Shown here piece after piece: positions 41,941 through 51,548 of a stretch of 64,000 nucleotides of DNA. Origin of the DNA: Hyphomicrobiales bacterium (GTDB taxonomy: Bacteria > Pseudomonadota > Alphaproteobacteria > Rhizobiales > MH13); the NCBI GenBank assembly GCA_017642935.1, contig JAEPOK010000002.1, positions 1,361,501-1,425,500 of the forward strand, in the 5' to 3' direction. The notes beneath the pieces are model-generated. The model ran no database searches. It saw only the letters and a list, made by a program, of their open reading frames with translations, and was not told the origin of the DNA. The stretch's first letter is position 1. Every line of letters begins with the position of its first letter. Position numbers and translations under genes: made by a program.

Positions 41941-42795
41941 GTGGCCTCTAAAATACCAATCCAAGCTAACGTCGCTTTCATCTTGGCTTCGGTTGGGCTA
42001 ACGGCTGAGAGGCTTTGTAAGCGAATTGATCACTGCCTAGGCAAGTGGAGGGCCACTGCTGTCGCGCACGACAAATCGATTACTCCAAACACGCTGCGAA
42101 ACTGGCTGAATGGCAAATCAAACCCAAACCCGTCGAAAGTTTGGCCGTTAGCCCTCTACTATTTGTATGGAGAACAACTAGCTGAAATGAAACCGGACGA
42201 GGTTGATCAGCAATTGGTATCAAATACCGTCAGCTCTATACTACATAATGATATCTCATCTGATCAAACAATGTTTGCCGAAGAGCATGCTTTTTTGGCA
42301 GATGAGCAATATTATCTTTACTCACTATTTTCCCCTGCTATAGAAATGGAGCCAAGTGGCCCGGATGGGATGATTGGATACTTTGTTGTATCGAGTAGTG
42401 AAGAAGGTTCCTCCAGAATCAGCAAGGGTTTTGTTTGTCATGTTTTCAAAACTGACGGAATTACATCCTTAGTGCAAAGAGGTAATTGGTCATCGAGTAA
42501 TTTTCACTCGAATAATGAGAATATTCTCTTCCGCTTCCTGATGAGAAACGACCTTTCGATGTCGCAGTATGATGAAGGTGGATATGAGGGCTACATCGAT
42601 ATGAACATCTCATCATCTGACGATTTGATAGTTGGGAAATGTAGTTTTCGCGGTCTTTTTCAAGATTTGTCTGAATATAGAATTCAATATCGTGGAAATA
42701 TATATTGCGAATTAGTGTCTGCAAAAGAAGTTGAGCTGAAATCCATGGAGCTTCATGCAGAGGATTTTATTGCTCGAGCTAGATCGTTGATTTAG
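41941..42795 (+). CDS. Hypothetical HTH-like protein, AT-rich
   Basis: A 284-residue protein from GTG 41941. Residues 20-70 resemble a divergent helix-turn-helix (KSITPNTLRNWLNGKSNPNP), while the rest is beta-rich with Ser/Asn/Tyr (SSSEEGSSRISKGFVCHVFK; YIDMNISSSDDLIVGKCSFRG) and has no domain I recognise. From about 42200 on it is much richer in A+T than its neighbours, a sign of foreign origin. It could be a regulator with a sensory C-terminus. The start and DNA-binding role are moderately supported. Confidence 0.65.
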   Translation: MASKIPIQANVAFILASVGLTAERLCKRIDHCLGKWRATAVAHDKSITPNTLRNWLNGKSNPNPSKVWPLALYYLYGEQLAEMKPDEVDQQLVSNTVSSILHNDISSDQTMFAEEHAFLADEQYYLYSLFSPAIEMEPSGPDGMIGYFVVSSSEEGSSRISKGFVCHVFKTDGITSLVQRGNWSSSNFHSNNENILFRFLMRNDLSMSQYDEGGYEGYIDMNISSSDDLIVGKCSFRGLFQDLSEYRIQYRGNIYCELVSAKEVELKSMELHAEDFIARARSLI

Positions 42796-43310
42796 ATTCT
42801 GTCCGCAGCTTGGGCAGTTGCATGTTGGCAATACAGTCCAATCCAAGCCGACCGTACCACCGCTGGCTGCCTGGTCTTCGCCTTTTCGTTAGTGACCTCG
42901 CTCTCCCGCCGGTCCAGGTTCAAACCCACGAGATTGCGCTCTGCCTGCGTAAAGGCCATGCAGCCGAGGGTTTCCGCGCGTCGTCCGGGTACGAGTTTCC
43001 AGAGTCTCACAGGCGCTCCACGCATATAGCGGACGATTCGGTGTTCCGAGCCAGCTCTTCGAAGAACCGGTCCTCCCGCCTCTCTGAGAAGCGCACGGTC
43101 TGCCCAAGTGAGAGAAGTGCCGAGAGGGCAGCCTTGACCCTATCGACACCGACCATGAAGAGCTTCGCGCCTTTGTTCTGGCTAGCTTTGATGGCTGGAC
43201 GTGCGCGTGATGCGCCTTTGAAGGTGACAACACGCCGATTGAACCGGGATCAGCAAAACGCCACCGCCGCATCCATGGTTATGCCATCGCCAATCCTCAC
43301 AGCGTCGCCT
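42792..43310 (-). pseudogene. GpA-type phage terminase large subunit, C-terminal remnant
   Basis: On the minus strand the blocks GDGITMDAAVAFC, stop (43250-43252), SRFNRRVVTFKGASRARPA, NKGAKLFMVGVDRVKAAL, TVRFSERREDRFFEELARN, a one-base shift near 43045, then ERIVRYMRGAPVRLWKLVPG, RRAETLGCM and ERNLVGLNLDRRE follow the C-terminus of GpA terminases. The start of the gene has been lost at the repeat at 43351. One nonsense codon and one frameshift make it non-functional. It shows that a tailed phage contributed to this island. Confidence 0.75.
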
Positions 43311-43350
43311 CTCACTCACATTTCGAACGACCGTGGTATTAGAGCGACTT

Positions 43351-43836
43351 GGGTTCCAATTGGGGTGCAGGTGCCGGTGGGCTTGAATGAAACGCAGTGG
43401 AAAAGCTTGAGACAGTTCAGAGAGTTATTCGTCAGGCTGGTCAAACGGTCCATGGCACGAATTGGGTCGGATTGGGGTTAAGTTACTGATATCATTCACT
43501 TTATTATAAGCCCTTTCCCGGGGGTTCGGGAGTTCCGCTCGCCCAGGATCTCGTAGTAATCTCAATCGATTATACAGCACGACACACGGACCAAATGTGG
43601 CGTATTCCGAGTTTTTTCGCACGAAGCTACAGCTAAGGTTTTGTTTCACTTTCAGAACCTGGCGAGGGCTACCAGGGATACACATGGGGTCCACATCGAA
43701 ACGTGATGAGCGCCCGACACACGGACTATGCTTCCCTGTCAGGGTATGAGTTGGCGCGGGCAGCACGCAATCGGGGCGATTTTTCAGGGCGTTCGCCTGC
43801 CGCGCGGATCAGCGGGGTTATCCTGCCCCGTGGCTT
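43351..43836 (+). repeat. Element-end repeat R1 (left of SIR2 cassette)
   Basis: About 490 bases, related by eye to 50009-50501 along the whole length and to 52915-53115 in its first 150. The three share an identical 25-base core (43398-43422 here) that begins TGGAAAAGCTTGAGACAG. A decayed likeness of the tRNA-Met end follows (ATTATAAGCCC then CGGGGGTTC near 43503-43527). It separates the terminase remnant from the DUF2190 remnant and SIR2 gene. Confidence 0.8.
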
Positions 43837-43949
43837 CCTGTGATCTAGTTTTGACGTGACCAGTCTGCCGATTATTGCCAATCAATAGCGCTCCAAACCG
43901 AGCCAAAGCTATACAGCGCCTAATTCGATGAGGCTGTGGGGAGGTCCTG

Positions 43950-44270
43950 TGTTTAGCCGCGTGGGGATGATTCGCCGACTGTGGCGGCAACGCTCTCGGA
44001 AGGTGTTACGACGAGAAAACCGCTCGGCATCGCATAGGCTGACGTCCAATCGGGCGACCCCGTCACCCTAGCGGCCGTTGGCGTGTTCGAGATGCCCCAA
44101 GGTACTTGCCGACGACTGCACCTCCGTTGCGGAAGACTATTGATGATCCAGCGACAGCCTGATCACCATTCCTGCACCAGGGGATACGAAGACCGGCTTC
44201 GTGACGAAATTAGCTAGGGTTGGAGCCGCAACTCTACCAGTGCAACTGGATGGTGCGCTCTGGGTTAAGG
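43950..44270 (+). pseudogene. DUF2190 phage head decoration gene, degraded copy B
   Basis: Plus-strand pieces TLAAVGVFEMPQ, SSDSLITIPAPGDTKTGFVT and VGAATLPVQLDGAL align in order with copy A (40725-40992) and with the DUF2190 C-terminus, but need several frame changes and cross two adjacent stops near 44143. DNA between 44010 and 44240 resembles 40735-40960 by eye. The position right after R1 mirrors copy A right after the short end repeat. The remaining bases to 44510 hold the promoter region of the SIR2 gene and no gene. Confidence 0.5.
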
Positions 44271-44510
44271 ATTCATCGCAGAAAACTCCAACCCAGATCG
44301 CGGGCATCGATCGGGGTCAGATCAGGCGAGCAAGTAAAAGGCTGACAAGGCCAGCATGAAACAACAAGCTGTTGTCTCTCAGAAGGTCAACATTGCAACC
44401 GAGTTCTTCAAGTTAACGACCATATGTCTAATCGAGAAAAGGATAGAAACTTACTATGAATCTCGGAGTTTAACTGATCTGTCAGAAGCCGTTTGGGGGA
44501 GAAGCTTCAC

Positions 44511-47500
44511 ATGTACACGTACCTGCAGCCGTACGCACCCCCGGAACTCACCAAAGAGCACATCAACAAGCGTGGACGTTTGGGGCTTTACCGTGCGCTG
44601 AATGTCGGACGCGTGGTGGCTTTTCTGGGGTCCGGTGCGACGGCTGCCTATGGCCGACCGAGCTGGAAGGGGCTCGTGGTCGCGGCGATGGGGGCGATCA
44701 AGGAAATCGAGGACAAATCACCAGCCGGCGGCGAAAAGGACACCGTTGCCTACAGAGACCAGAAACGCGTCTTCGACCGGCTGCACGAACGCATCATGCA
44801 GGGCGCACAATCCCCCGATACGCTAATCCTCGCCCTTGGTGTGACCGAACATCTGGCATCGCTTTTGGACGGCACGGATGTTGTTCGTAAGACGATTGCA
44901 AACAACTTGAAAGCTGGTCGCGAGCAGGCGATCGATAAGACGATCAACACAATCAACGCGATCGTCGATTCCAGGGAGGACCCTTCCCATCTCGTCGACA
45001 GGGCTGGACCCCAGCCCAGTTCGGTCCGTGTGCTGATGGAGGCCCTTGGCGTCCAGCGCTTTCTTACTCTGAACTATGACGTTGAAATAGAGCGGGAGTT
45101 TGCCCGCATCCTGCGCATCTCCAACAAACGAACCGAGCGAGACGATGGCCGCGGGACGTCGACAGGAGAATCGTTTCGCAAGCTCATTGATCCTCCAGAA
45201 ACGGGCAGGGGTAAGTACCAAGGCGGCGGAAGCGACGTAAGCAAGCGGAGCGGGAACGACGAACAAGAGGCAATCGCAGTACCTGCCAGCGACAGCCTGG
45301 TCGGCTTTGCAGACGGGCTTGGGCGGTCGGTGCTAAGCGTCAATCTAGGGTCTGACAATATCGGCGAACTGGTCAACTTCGCTCTCATGCCGAAGCGCTA
45401 CGAGGCGCAGGTCTTCCATCTGCACGGCCGGTTCGATGATCCCGAGACCATGGTGCTGACTGACACCGATTATCAAAAGCGGTACTATGGAAGCGGGGAA
45501 ACCGAATACAGCGTCACCGAAGCTCTCGACACGGTCTTCGCCGGCAACGATATCCTCCTGGTCGGGGTCGGCATGGATGAAGCGGACATGTTCCGGCCGC
45601 TGCGGCAGTTCGCCGGCACCGCGCGGAACCGCGATTTGACGCAACGCACTGTCTATAATTTGCGCGAACGCGGCGCCAGCTTCACGGTGCGCTTCGAGCG
45701 GATCGAGAAGGGTAAAGAGGATGAGTTTCGGGAACGATTTCGCATCCTCAACTTCGGCGAGGCGCGTGACTTTATCAAAAATGATCTGGTCACCGATGGC
45801 GAAATGCAGAAACACAAGCCGTTCGATTACCGCAAACACAAGGACGAGACGAATGATGAGGAGTTCGCCCTCAAACTGAAGACCCAGTATGAAATCTACA
45901 CCATTTTTCATGGCAGCGACGAACTGCGTACCCTGCTGTGCCTGTGTGAATGCATCGACGATCTGGGCGGTCGGCTACGAGAGGACGCACGTCCGTCCGA
46001 TCGTTTGCGCCATGATCAGCTGACGAACTTGGCGCTTATGATCGACGTCTTGAGGAAGCGGCTAGCTGAGGCGTATGAGAATGATGAACAACGCCTATTG
46101 AAGCTCCTTCCTGATGATGAATATGAAAGCCTCGGTAGACTCCTCATCGGCTCGACTGCTGGTGAGAAGTGTCGGTTATCGCAGAATACGGAAAAATTGT
46201 TTGACGGCGAAAAGCTGAACAATGACGGAGCCGAAGATCTTGGAAAGAAACTTCAATCATTCGCCGCCAGTTATCGCTCCCTCCTGCGCTCTCGGGCGCT
46301 GGATATTGCATTAGAGGACATTCAACACCGCCGGGAAAACTGGTGGCAAGACTGGCGAGAAATACCCGAGCCGCGCCCGGCACGTTTCCGTCGTGCTTAT
46401 ACTGATAACGATACATGGAGAGAGCATCCGTGCCTGAGCCGGCACAGGCCGGCGTACCGAAAGCCAGCAGTCGACCAGATCGAAGCCATCAAGGTGCTGT
46501 CAGATCTCAAGCAGCTAGCCAAAGGGGCTGACGCAGAGATGCGAAAAGCATGGCACAAGGGAGTGAGCGGCGCGCGCCAGTTGCCGATCGACGGCCCGCT
46601 GCCCCGCCGAGTTCTGCGCTTTGCCATGGCACGGGGGGCTGGAAAGGGCTCCCTGATGCATTTGTTGCAGCAGAACGCCAAGGGCGGCGGCGGCAGCGAG
46701 CGCTTCGTGCTCGACGGCCTGTTTGAGGAGGATGACGCGTTCCGCTATCACGGCTCGTTTCTCGTTCATTTGAGTTTCTCGATGGAGTTCGCATCGGTCA
46801 TTGAATCGCTAGCACATTTTGTCTGCGACGCGATCGTGGGGCTCTTTGCCGATACCGCCAGCAGGGCGTCGGCAACTAGAGCGATGCGCCTTCTGGTTAT
46901 CGATCAACGCGCCATGCTCAATCCGGTCATCGATTTGCTGGTGGCCGAAGGCGAGGAACTGAAGAAACTATCTCGCAAGCGATCCCCTGCCGGCAGGCGT
47001 GAACTCCACGACAAGATCTCAAAAAGCCTGTACCGCAGTTTGGAGCTTGGTGATCCTCCATGGGAAAGCCAGTTGCGGAGCCATCGGCTTGAACTGTGCC
47101 GGATCTTCCTAAGCGCATTCGGTATCCTCGTTCGCCAAATGGGGTCGAAGGACCGTCTGTTCATCTGCCTGTCGGGCCTCGACCGGCTATGCGATGGCAA
47201 TGGTGTTGCCTATAACCCCATGTATCGTGCTCTATTCAGGCTTCTGACGGGCCATGGGCGCAAATATCCCGACGAATCCGATGATGCTATTCCGCTCGAT
47301 CTGGTTCTCATATCAGGCACGCCCGATCGGCCCATTCGCTACCTTGCCGAAGAGGTCAACGAGGTCGAACTCAACGCTCACCAAGCAGTGCGGAAGGTTC
47401 CCACCGACTACGCCAAGGTCGCGGACATGGACCTGTATCTGCGGCGCTGGCCGGTCGTCGACGGGTTTACGATTGCGGATCGCTACTGGCTTGGGGCCAA

Positions 47501-49835
47501 CTTCGACCTGGACACGAATGTCGAGATTTCGGACCACAGACGGCGGGACGCCACTCTTGCCGCGTTTCAAGCCGCCTTTGGCAAACTCCCCGACAAGAAC
47601 GATCAGACATCGCCCGCCCGCCATCTTGATCACCTCGTTTTGGACGATTCCGCTTCTTTGCGCCGCCATCTGGCCCGCGGCGTTGCGCTGTCCTCATGGT
47701 GCGCCGGTGCTCTTGTCATCGATGCAACTGATACCACGACGACCGAAGCATTGGCCAAGAGGGTCAAGGACAGGCTCCTCGCGTTTGACGCCGCAGCAGA
47801 CAGGGACGGTGTCGCCGGCATCCTTGGCGAGATCCTGCGGCTGCACCGGTCACGGGCAAACCTTCATTGGGACCGTGTGGACACGCCCCGGAAAAAGAAA
47901 GCGCAGGTTAAGTGGCCAAACTGGCACGCCAACATGCTCGATATCATTCTGCGCCATCTTGCCCTGTTCCCCATGCCGGTAACCGCTCGCGTCCTCTACG
48001 GCTGCGACGAAGTGCACTTCATGCTACAGCAATGGCTCGGAGAACCTCCATCGAAAAGCAACCCAGCCAGGCGAACGGCTCAAAATAGGGCGCGTTGCTT
48101 GAACAAGTTGTCCGGGTTTCTCGACAGCCTTGCCGAGCACTCACTGCTGATCGCGGTGGAGCCCAAATCCCTGCCTGATTGGGATGCCCGGGCTCTGAGG
48201 AGATGGCGACACGTCAATCGGCGATACATCCTGCAGGACCAATTGAGGGACTATATCTGCCGGCAGATGGACCTTTCGGTGCCCGACAGGGGCGAGAGAA
48301 ACTTCTTCCAGGTTTCCTTGTTCAGCGACCAGCCCAAGGATCTGCCGACGCCAACAACCGAACACTATCTCCTGTTCCGGTCGATCCTCGATCGCCAAAT
48401 CCTGCAATCCAAGCGCACGCTGTGGTGCCTGCACCAACTTCAGCAAGCCATGAAAGAATCGGACGGATCTGGTACCTACGCGTTGCGCAGCGCGATTGCG
48501 GGAGAAGGGCTCGCCCGTCGCCTTGTGGGAGATAGGGACCCCTTCGAGGAAGGCGCCGCGATCGATCCAAGTCTGCCGTCCATTGCGGGAGCCTCGCAAA
48601 GGATCCGCGCGATGTACAGCCTGCTTCGCGGCAGCTTTTCGATTGGCGCAATCACCCGGCTCGACCGGATGGATGAGCGCACGAAAGATGATGAACCCTT
48701 CGAACGCTTCCACGGCTGGCTGCGCGGCGTGACGAACGCGGCAGTTAGCTTTGGGAAGCTCGGGGATGTGCTGAAACTCCTTGAGGGCGATCCCGGCACA
48801 GAAAGCCCTTTGACACTGGCTTATCCCAGCGCAGCGCAGAAGGATAAACAAGTCACGCTAAAGCGCCCGACGGTTCAGGTGAGGCCGCCCGCACAACCCC
48901 TCTATCGAGACGAGTTTGGCTGGTTGTTTAACGAGCGCGGCGTCATCGCGCTCGTTAGGGGAAAGCTCTACGACGCCATCCCACTGTTCGAGCGCGCAAT
49001 CCATGTCATGCACCATCGCGAGGATGCGCGGCGACGCGATCCAGCGCTCCATGCGGCGGTCCGACGCGTTCGGCTCAATCTGGCGATTGCGCATCTTGAG
49101 CGGGGCAACCTCGATCGCAGCACGCAACTGCTGAACCAATTGGTGCTATCGGTGGATGGCGGACGCCACTTCGGCAGCACTGTGGGGCGGATCGCCGAGG
49201 GTTATCTGGGCTTAGTGCGGCATGTTGGAGGCGACTATGCTGGAACGCTAGAATCCTACAACAGTGTGCTCAAGTTCGCCGAAAGCCGGCAGATGCTGCG
49301 CTTACAGAGCATCTTCTATCGGTATCGCGCCGACCTGCGCCGCCGTATGCAGAACATGGAGCGGGCACAGATCGATGCGCAGATGGCAGTTGCTGCCGCA
49401 AAAAACGCCGAGCAACGCGATGTGTTCTGGGCTGCTCGGCTCACAGAGGTCAAACTTGCGCTGATCGAGGGGAAGATCGCTGATCCAAGCATCAGCCAGA
49501 GGCTCGAAGACTGTTTAAGCTACGCGCGTGCCATGTCCATGCCGCGCCTCGAAAGCGATGCGATGCGGTTGCAGGCAGAACTCTTGTTGTCTCAGGGCGA
49601 TCGCATTCTCGCAGGCCGGCTTGCGGCCGCAGCGGCAGCAACTGCTTCCCGCCATGGCTTGCGCCTAATGAAGATCGCCGGGATGCAGACCTACAGCCGC
49701 GTCCTTGATGCACGCCAAAATCTCACCAATGCGCGCACCGTTAGCGCGGAGGCATACCGCGAAGCAGAGCGACGTGGGTACCTCAACATCGGTCAGAGGC
49801 AACTGGAGAGCAGCGCGCAGCTGCATCGACCATGA
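44511..49835 (+). CDS. SIR2-STAND-TPR protein (candidate anti-phage NADase)
   Basis: A 1774-residue protein. N-terminus: SIR2-like domain with FLGSGAT (about residue 38-44), TLNYDVEIE (about 185), VFHLHGRFDDPE (about 301-312) and LLVGVGMDE (about 350). Middle: a P-loop NTPase with Walker A-like RGAGKGSL (about 708-715) and hydrophobic LFICLSGLDRL near residue 885. C-terminus from about residue 1460: TPR-like helices (ALVRGKLYDAIPLFERAIHV, VRLNLAIAHLERGNLDRSTQ). The layout is that of SIR2-bearing STAND sensors such as Avs5 or DSR proteins: the TPR part senses, the NTPase assembles, SIR2 depletes NAD. ATG 44511 has GGGGGAG upstream. It is the only gene between repeats R1 and R2. Confidence 0.85.
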   Translation: MYTYLQPYAPPELTKEHINKRGRLGLYRALNVGRVVAFLGSGATAAYGRPSWKGLVVAAMGAIKEIEDKSPAGGEKDTVAYRDQKRVFDRLHERIMQGAQSPDTLILALGVTEHLASLLDGTDVVRKTIANNLKAGREQAIDKTINTINAIVDSREDPSHLVDRAGPQPSSVRVLMEALGVQRFLTLNYDVEIEREFARILRISNKRTERDDGRGTSTGESFRKLIDPPETGRGKYQGGGSDVSKRSGNDEQEAIAVPASDSLVGFADGLGRSVLSVNLGSDNIGELVNFALMPKRYEAQVFHLHGRFDDPETMVLTDTDYQKRYYGSGETEYSVTEALDTVFAGNDILLVGVGMDEADMFRPLRQFAGTARNRDLTQRTVYNLRERGASFTVRFERIEKGKEDEFRERFRILNFGEARDFIKNDLVTDGEMQKHKPFDYRKHKDETNDEEFALKLKTQYEIYTIFHGSDELRTLLCLCECIDDLGGRLREDARPSDRLRHDQLTNLALMIDVLRKRLAEAYENDEQRLLKLLPDDEYESLGRLLIGSTAGEKCRLSQNTEKLFDGEKLNNDGAEDLGKKLQSFAASYRSLLRSRALDIALEDIQHRRENWWQDWREIPEPRPARFRRAYTDNDTWREHPCLSRHRPAYRKPAVDQIEAIKVLSDLKQLAKGADAEMRKAWHKGVSGARQLPIDGPLPRRVLRFAMARGAGKGSLMHLLQQNAKGGGGSERFVLDGLFEEDDAFRYHGSFLVHLSFSMEFASVIESLAHFVCDAIVGLFADTASRASATRAMRLLVIDQRAMLNPVIDLLVAEGEELKKLSRKRSPAGRRELHDKISKSLYRSLELGDPPWESQLRSHRLELCRIFLSAFGILVRQMGSKDRLFICLSGLDRLCDGNGVAYNPMYRALFRLLTGHGRKYPDESDDAIPLDLVLISGTPDRPIRYLAEEVNEVELNAHQAVRKVPTDYAKVADMDLYLRRWPVVDGFTIADRYWLGANFDLDTNVEISDHRRRDATLAAFQAAFGKLPDKNDQTSPARHLDHLVLDDSASLRRHLARGVALSSWCAGALVIDATDTTTTEALAKRVKDRLLAFDAAADRDGVAGILGEILRLHRSRANLHWDRVDTPRKKKAQVKWPNWHANMLDIILRHLALFPMPVTARVLYGCDEVHFMLQQWLGEPPSKSNPARRTAQNRARCLNKLSGFLDSLAEHSLLIAVEPKSLPDWDARALRRWRHVNRRYILQDQLRDYICRQMDLSVPDRGERNFFQVSLFSDQPKDLPTPTTEHYLLFRSILDRQILQSKRTLWCLHQLQQAMKESDGSGTYALRSAIAGEGLARRLVGDRDPFEEGAAIDPSLPSIAGASQRIRAMYSLLRGSFSIGAITRLDRMDERTKDDEPFERFHGWLRGVTNAAVSFGKLGDVLKLLEGDPGTESPLTLAYPSAAQKDKQVTLKRPTVQVRPPAQPLYRDEFGWLFNERGVIALVRGKLYDAIPLFERAIHVMHHREDARRRDPALHAAVRRVRLNLAIAHLERGNLDRSTQLLNQLVLSVDGGRHFGSTVGRIAEGYLGLVRHVGGDYAGTLESYNSVLKFAESRQMLRLQSIFYRYRADLRRRMQNMERAQIDAQMAVAAAKNAEQRDVFWAARLTEVKLALIEGKIADPSISQRLEDCLSYARAMSMPRLESDAMRLQAELLLSQGDRILAGRLAAAAAATASRHGLRLMKIAGMQTYSRVLDARQNLTNARTVSAEAYREAERRGYLNIGQRQLESSAQLHRP

Positions 49836-50008
49836 TTTCGCAAGTAATTAGCTCAATCAATCCTGGCTCAAGCGGCGTGAGTACCTCAACGGTTGAGAGA
49901 AAGACAAAACTCGGAGTAGGCTTAGTTTTTGAACAAGAACAATCCGGGGGAAAACGTCACGGTTTGCAGAAGGTTGTAAAGTCGAAACTCGTGCTGCAGG
50001 GGCCCTTT

Positions 50009-50501
50009 GGGTTTCATTTGGGGTGCGGTTGCTGCTGGGCTTGAATGAAACGTAATGGAAAAGCTTGAGACAGTTCAGAGACTTAATCATCAAACGGATC
50101 AAGCGGTCCATGACACGAGATGGGTCAATTTGAGACTAAATAGCTGATATCATTGATTTTATCATAAGCTCTGCCTCGGGGGGTCGGGAGTTCTACGCGG
50201 TTGAGATATCGTAATAATCTCAGCGGCTTATGCACCACGATACGCGGACTAAATGTGGCGCGTTCTGACTTTTATCGCGCGACTATTCAGCTAAGCTCTT
50301 GTGTGGCTTTCATAATCTGGCGTGGTGCGCCGGGGGCGCGCGTGGGTTTCACATCGGAGCGTCATGAGTGCCCGATACGCGGTCTGTGTTTCCGAATGTC
50401 AGAGATATGGTTTGGGTCGGGCTACTTGAAAATGCCTGATTTTTTTCAGGGCGTTCGCCTGTGACGGTGTTCAGCGGGCTTTTCCAGCCCTGTGGTTTTC
50501 A
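50009..50501 (+). repeat. Element-end repeat R2 (right of SIR2 cassette)
   Basis: Full-length relative of R1: identical 25-base core at 50056-50080, then ACAGTTCAGAG, a TGATATCATTGATTTTATCATAA stretch related to R1 and R3, a decayed tRNA-Met-like end, and the shared right part (GGACTAAATGTGGCG, TCATGAGTGCCCGA, CAGGGCGTTCGCCTG). Its last bases contain the 3' end of the GNAT toxin gene. With R1 it flanks a 6.6-kb unit with one gene. Confidence 0.8.
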
Positions 50502-51056
50502 GTTGCCAGCTTCTAGCTGAAGGGTCTTGCGGATCGTTGCGACGGGCAGAAACAGGCGCAAAGGCTGCGAGGGCAGGGACTGGAAGCCGTATCGCGCATA
50601 GAGCGCTAAGCGGCGCTTGACGGCTTCTGCATCTCCGTCATCAAGCACATCGAGGATCACCACGGCGATCCCAAGCTGATCGGCTGCGCCAGCCACGCGC
50701 ACCAGCGCATCGGCTAGAAGGTCGCCGCCATAACCCTTTCCACCGTGCCGATGATCGACGCCGATCATCGACAGGAACGCTGCTGGGATAGCTCCATGCG
50801 CTGGCCGTGTTCGCGCAAAGCGTTTGGGCAGGTTCTGATAATCGATGGCGTGGGCATTGATCGCGTAGAAGCCGATGATCGCGCCAGCGGGATCGGCCAA
50901 CACATAGACACGCGTATTGTCGGCGCTGGTCAGCTTTCCAGCGGTCTTCTTCAGGAAGTTGTCGACCTGTTCGACACCACACGAGAAAGCTGCCCGATCA
51001 TGGTGTTCAAGATCGAGCGGCTCTATGGCGAGGGCAACTGGCGGACGTCCGGTCAC
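50499..51056 (-). CDS. GNAT-type toxin (TacT-like)
   Basis: A 185-residue acetyltransferase that would acetylate charged tRNA and stop translation. GNAT elements: VDNFLKKTAGKL start, MIGVDHRHGGKGYGGDLLAD as the acetyl-CoA loop, and LYARYGFQSLP near the C-terminus. ATG 51056 overlaps the antitoxin stop (ATGA). Placed downstream of a DUF1778 antitoxin, the standard TacAT order. The stop lies in repeat R2. It probably keeps the cassette from being lost. Confidence 0.92.
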   Translation of the reverse strand: MTGRPPVALAIEPLDLEHHDRAAFSCGVEQVDNFLKKTAGKLTSADNTRVYVLADPAGAIIGFYAINAHAIDYQNLPKRFARTRPAHGAIPAAFLSMIGVDHRHGGKGYGGDLLADALVRVAGAADQLGIAVVILDVLDDGDAEAVKRRLALYARYGFQSLPSQPLRLFLPVATIRKTLQLEAGN

Positions 51057-51361
51057 GCGGAGCGATAGCGGGCCTGATGACGTGAAACCGCATTGCGCAG
51101 GGCATCGGTGGGCTCGGCGGGCGTGTCCAGAGCCTCGAAGAAGGCAGCATGATCGCTGGGTTGTAAATGGGTGCGTTCATGCGCCGCGATCGTCGCCAAG
51201 GCCGACTGATAGGCCGCGCTCATCGTAAAGACGCTGTCATCGACGCCGGAAAGCGCAGCGGCCCGCTGGATGACCTGCTTGATATGCGGCTTGGTACGAA
51301 AGCCCATGCGCTCGGTGGCGCGCTCGTCAATGTTTTTGGTGTTGTCAGTGAAGGCGCGCAT
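51053..51361 (-). CDS. DUF1778 antitoxin (TacA-like)
   Basis: A 102-residue ribbon-helix-helix antitoxin: DERATERMGFRTKPHIKQVI and RAAALSGVDDSVFTMSAAYQ match DUF1778, followed by a C-terminal toxin-binding tail (HAAFFEALDTPAEPTDALRN). ATG 51361 has AGGAG eight bases upstream; the frame is open to 51406, but that part carries the operator palindrome. It binds and inhibits the GNAT toxin and represses the pair. Confidence 0.92.
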   Translation of the reverse strand: MRAFTDNTKNIDERATERMGFRTKPHIKQVIQRAAALSGVDDSVFTMSAAYQSALATIAAHERTHLQPSDHAAFFEALDTPAEPTDALRNAVSRHQARYRSA

Positions 51362-51394
51362 GATGCTGCTCCTGAAGGCTAATCTGCTGTCAAT

Positions 51395-51413
51395 GTACGC
51401 CATCACGGCGTAC
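51395..51413. promoter_or_regulatory. Palindromic operator of the DUF1778-GNAT pair
   Basis: GTACGCC and GGCGTAC flank ATCAC, a perfect 7-base inverted repeat 34 bases upstream of the antitoxin ATG. It fits autorepression by the ribbon-helix-helix antitoxin. Confidence 0.75.
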
Positions 51414-51548
51414 TTTTCAATAGCTTTCCAGAGTTGCCAGCGAACAAGCGTGTGAAACCGACACGCGTTCTATGGGGCGAAGGGTAAGGGTAGAGAGACT
51501 CGCGAGAGACCGGGTGAATAGAGGAAAACCTTATCCTCGCATTCCAGG

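Noticed and set aside
42810-43481. 223-residue plus-strand ORF
   Set aside because: It runs antisense through the terminase remnant and into repeat R1; its sequence has no family pattern.
50499-50545. Idea that the DUF2190 remnants are decayed GNAT toxin genes
   Set aside because: Only the first 45 bases past the end repeat resemble the GNAT 3' end; deeper sequence matches DUF2190 instead.
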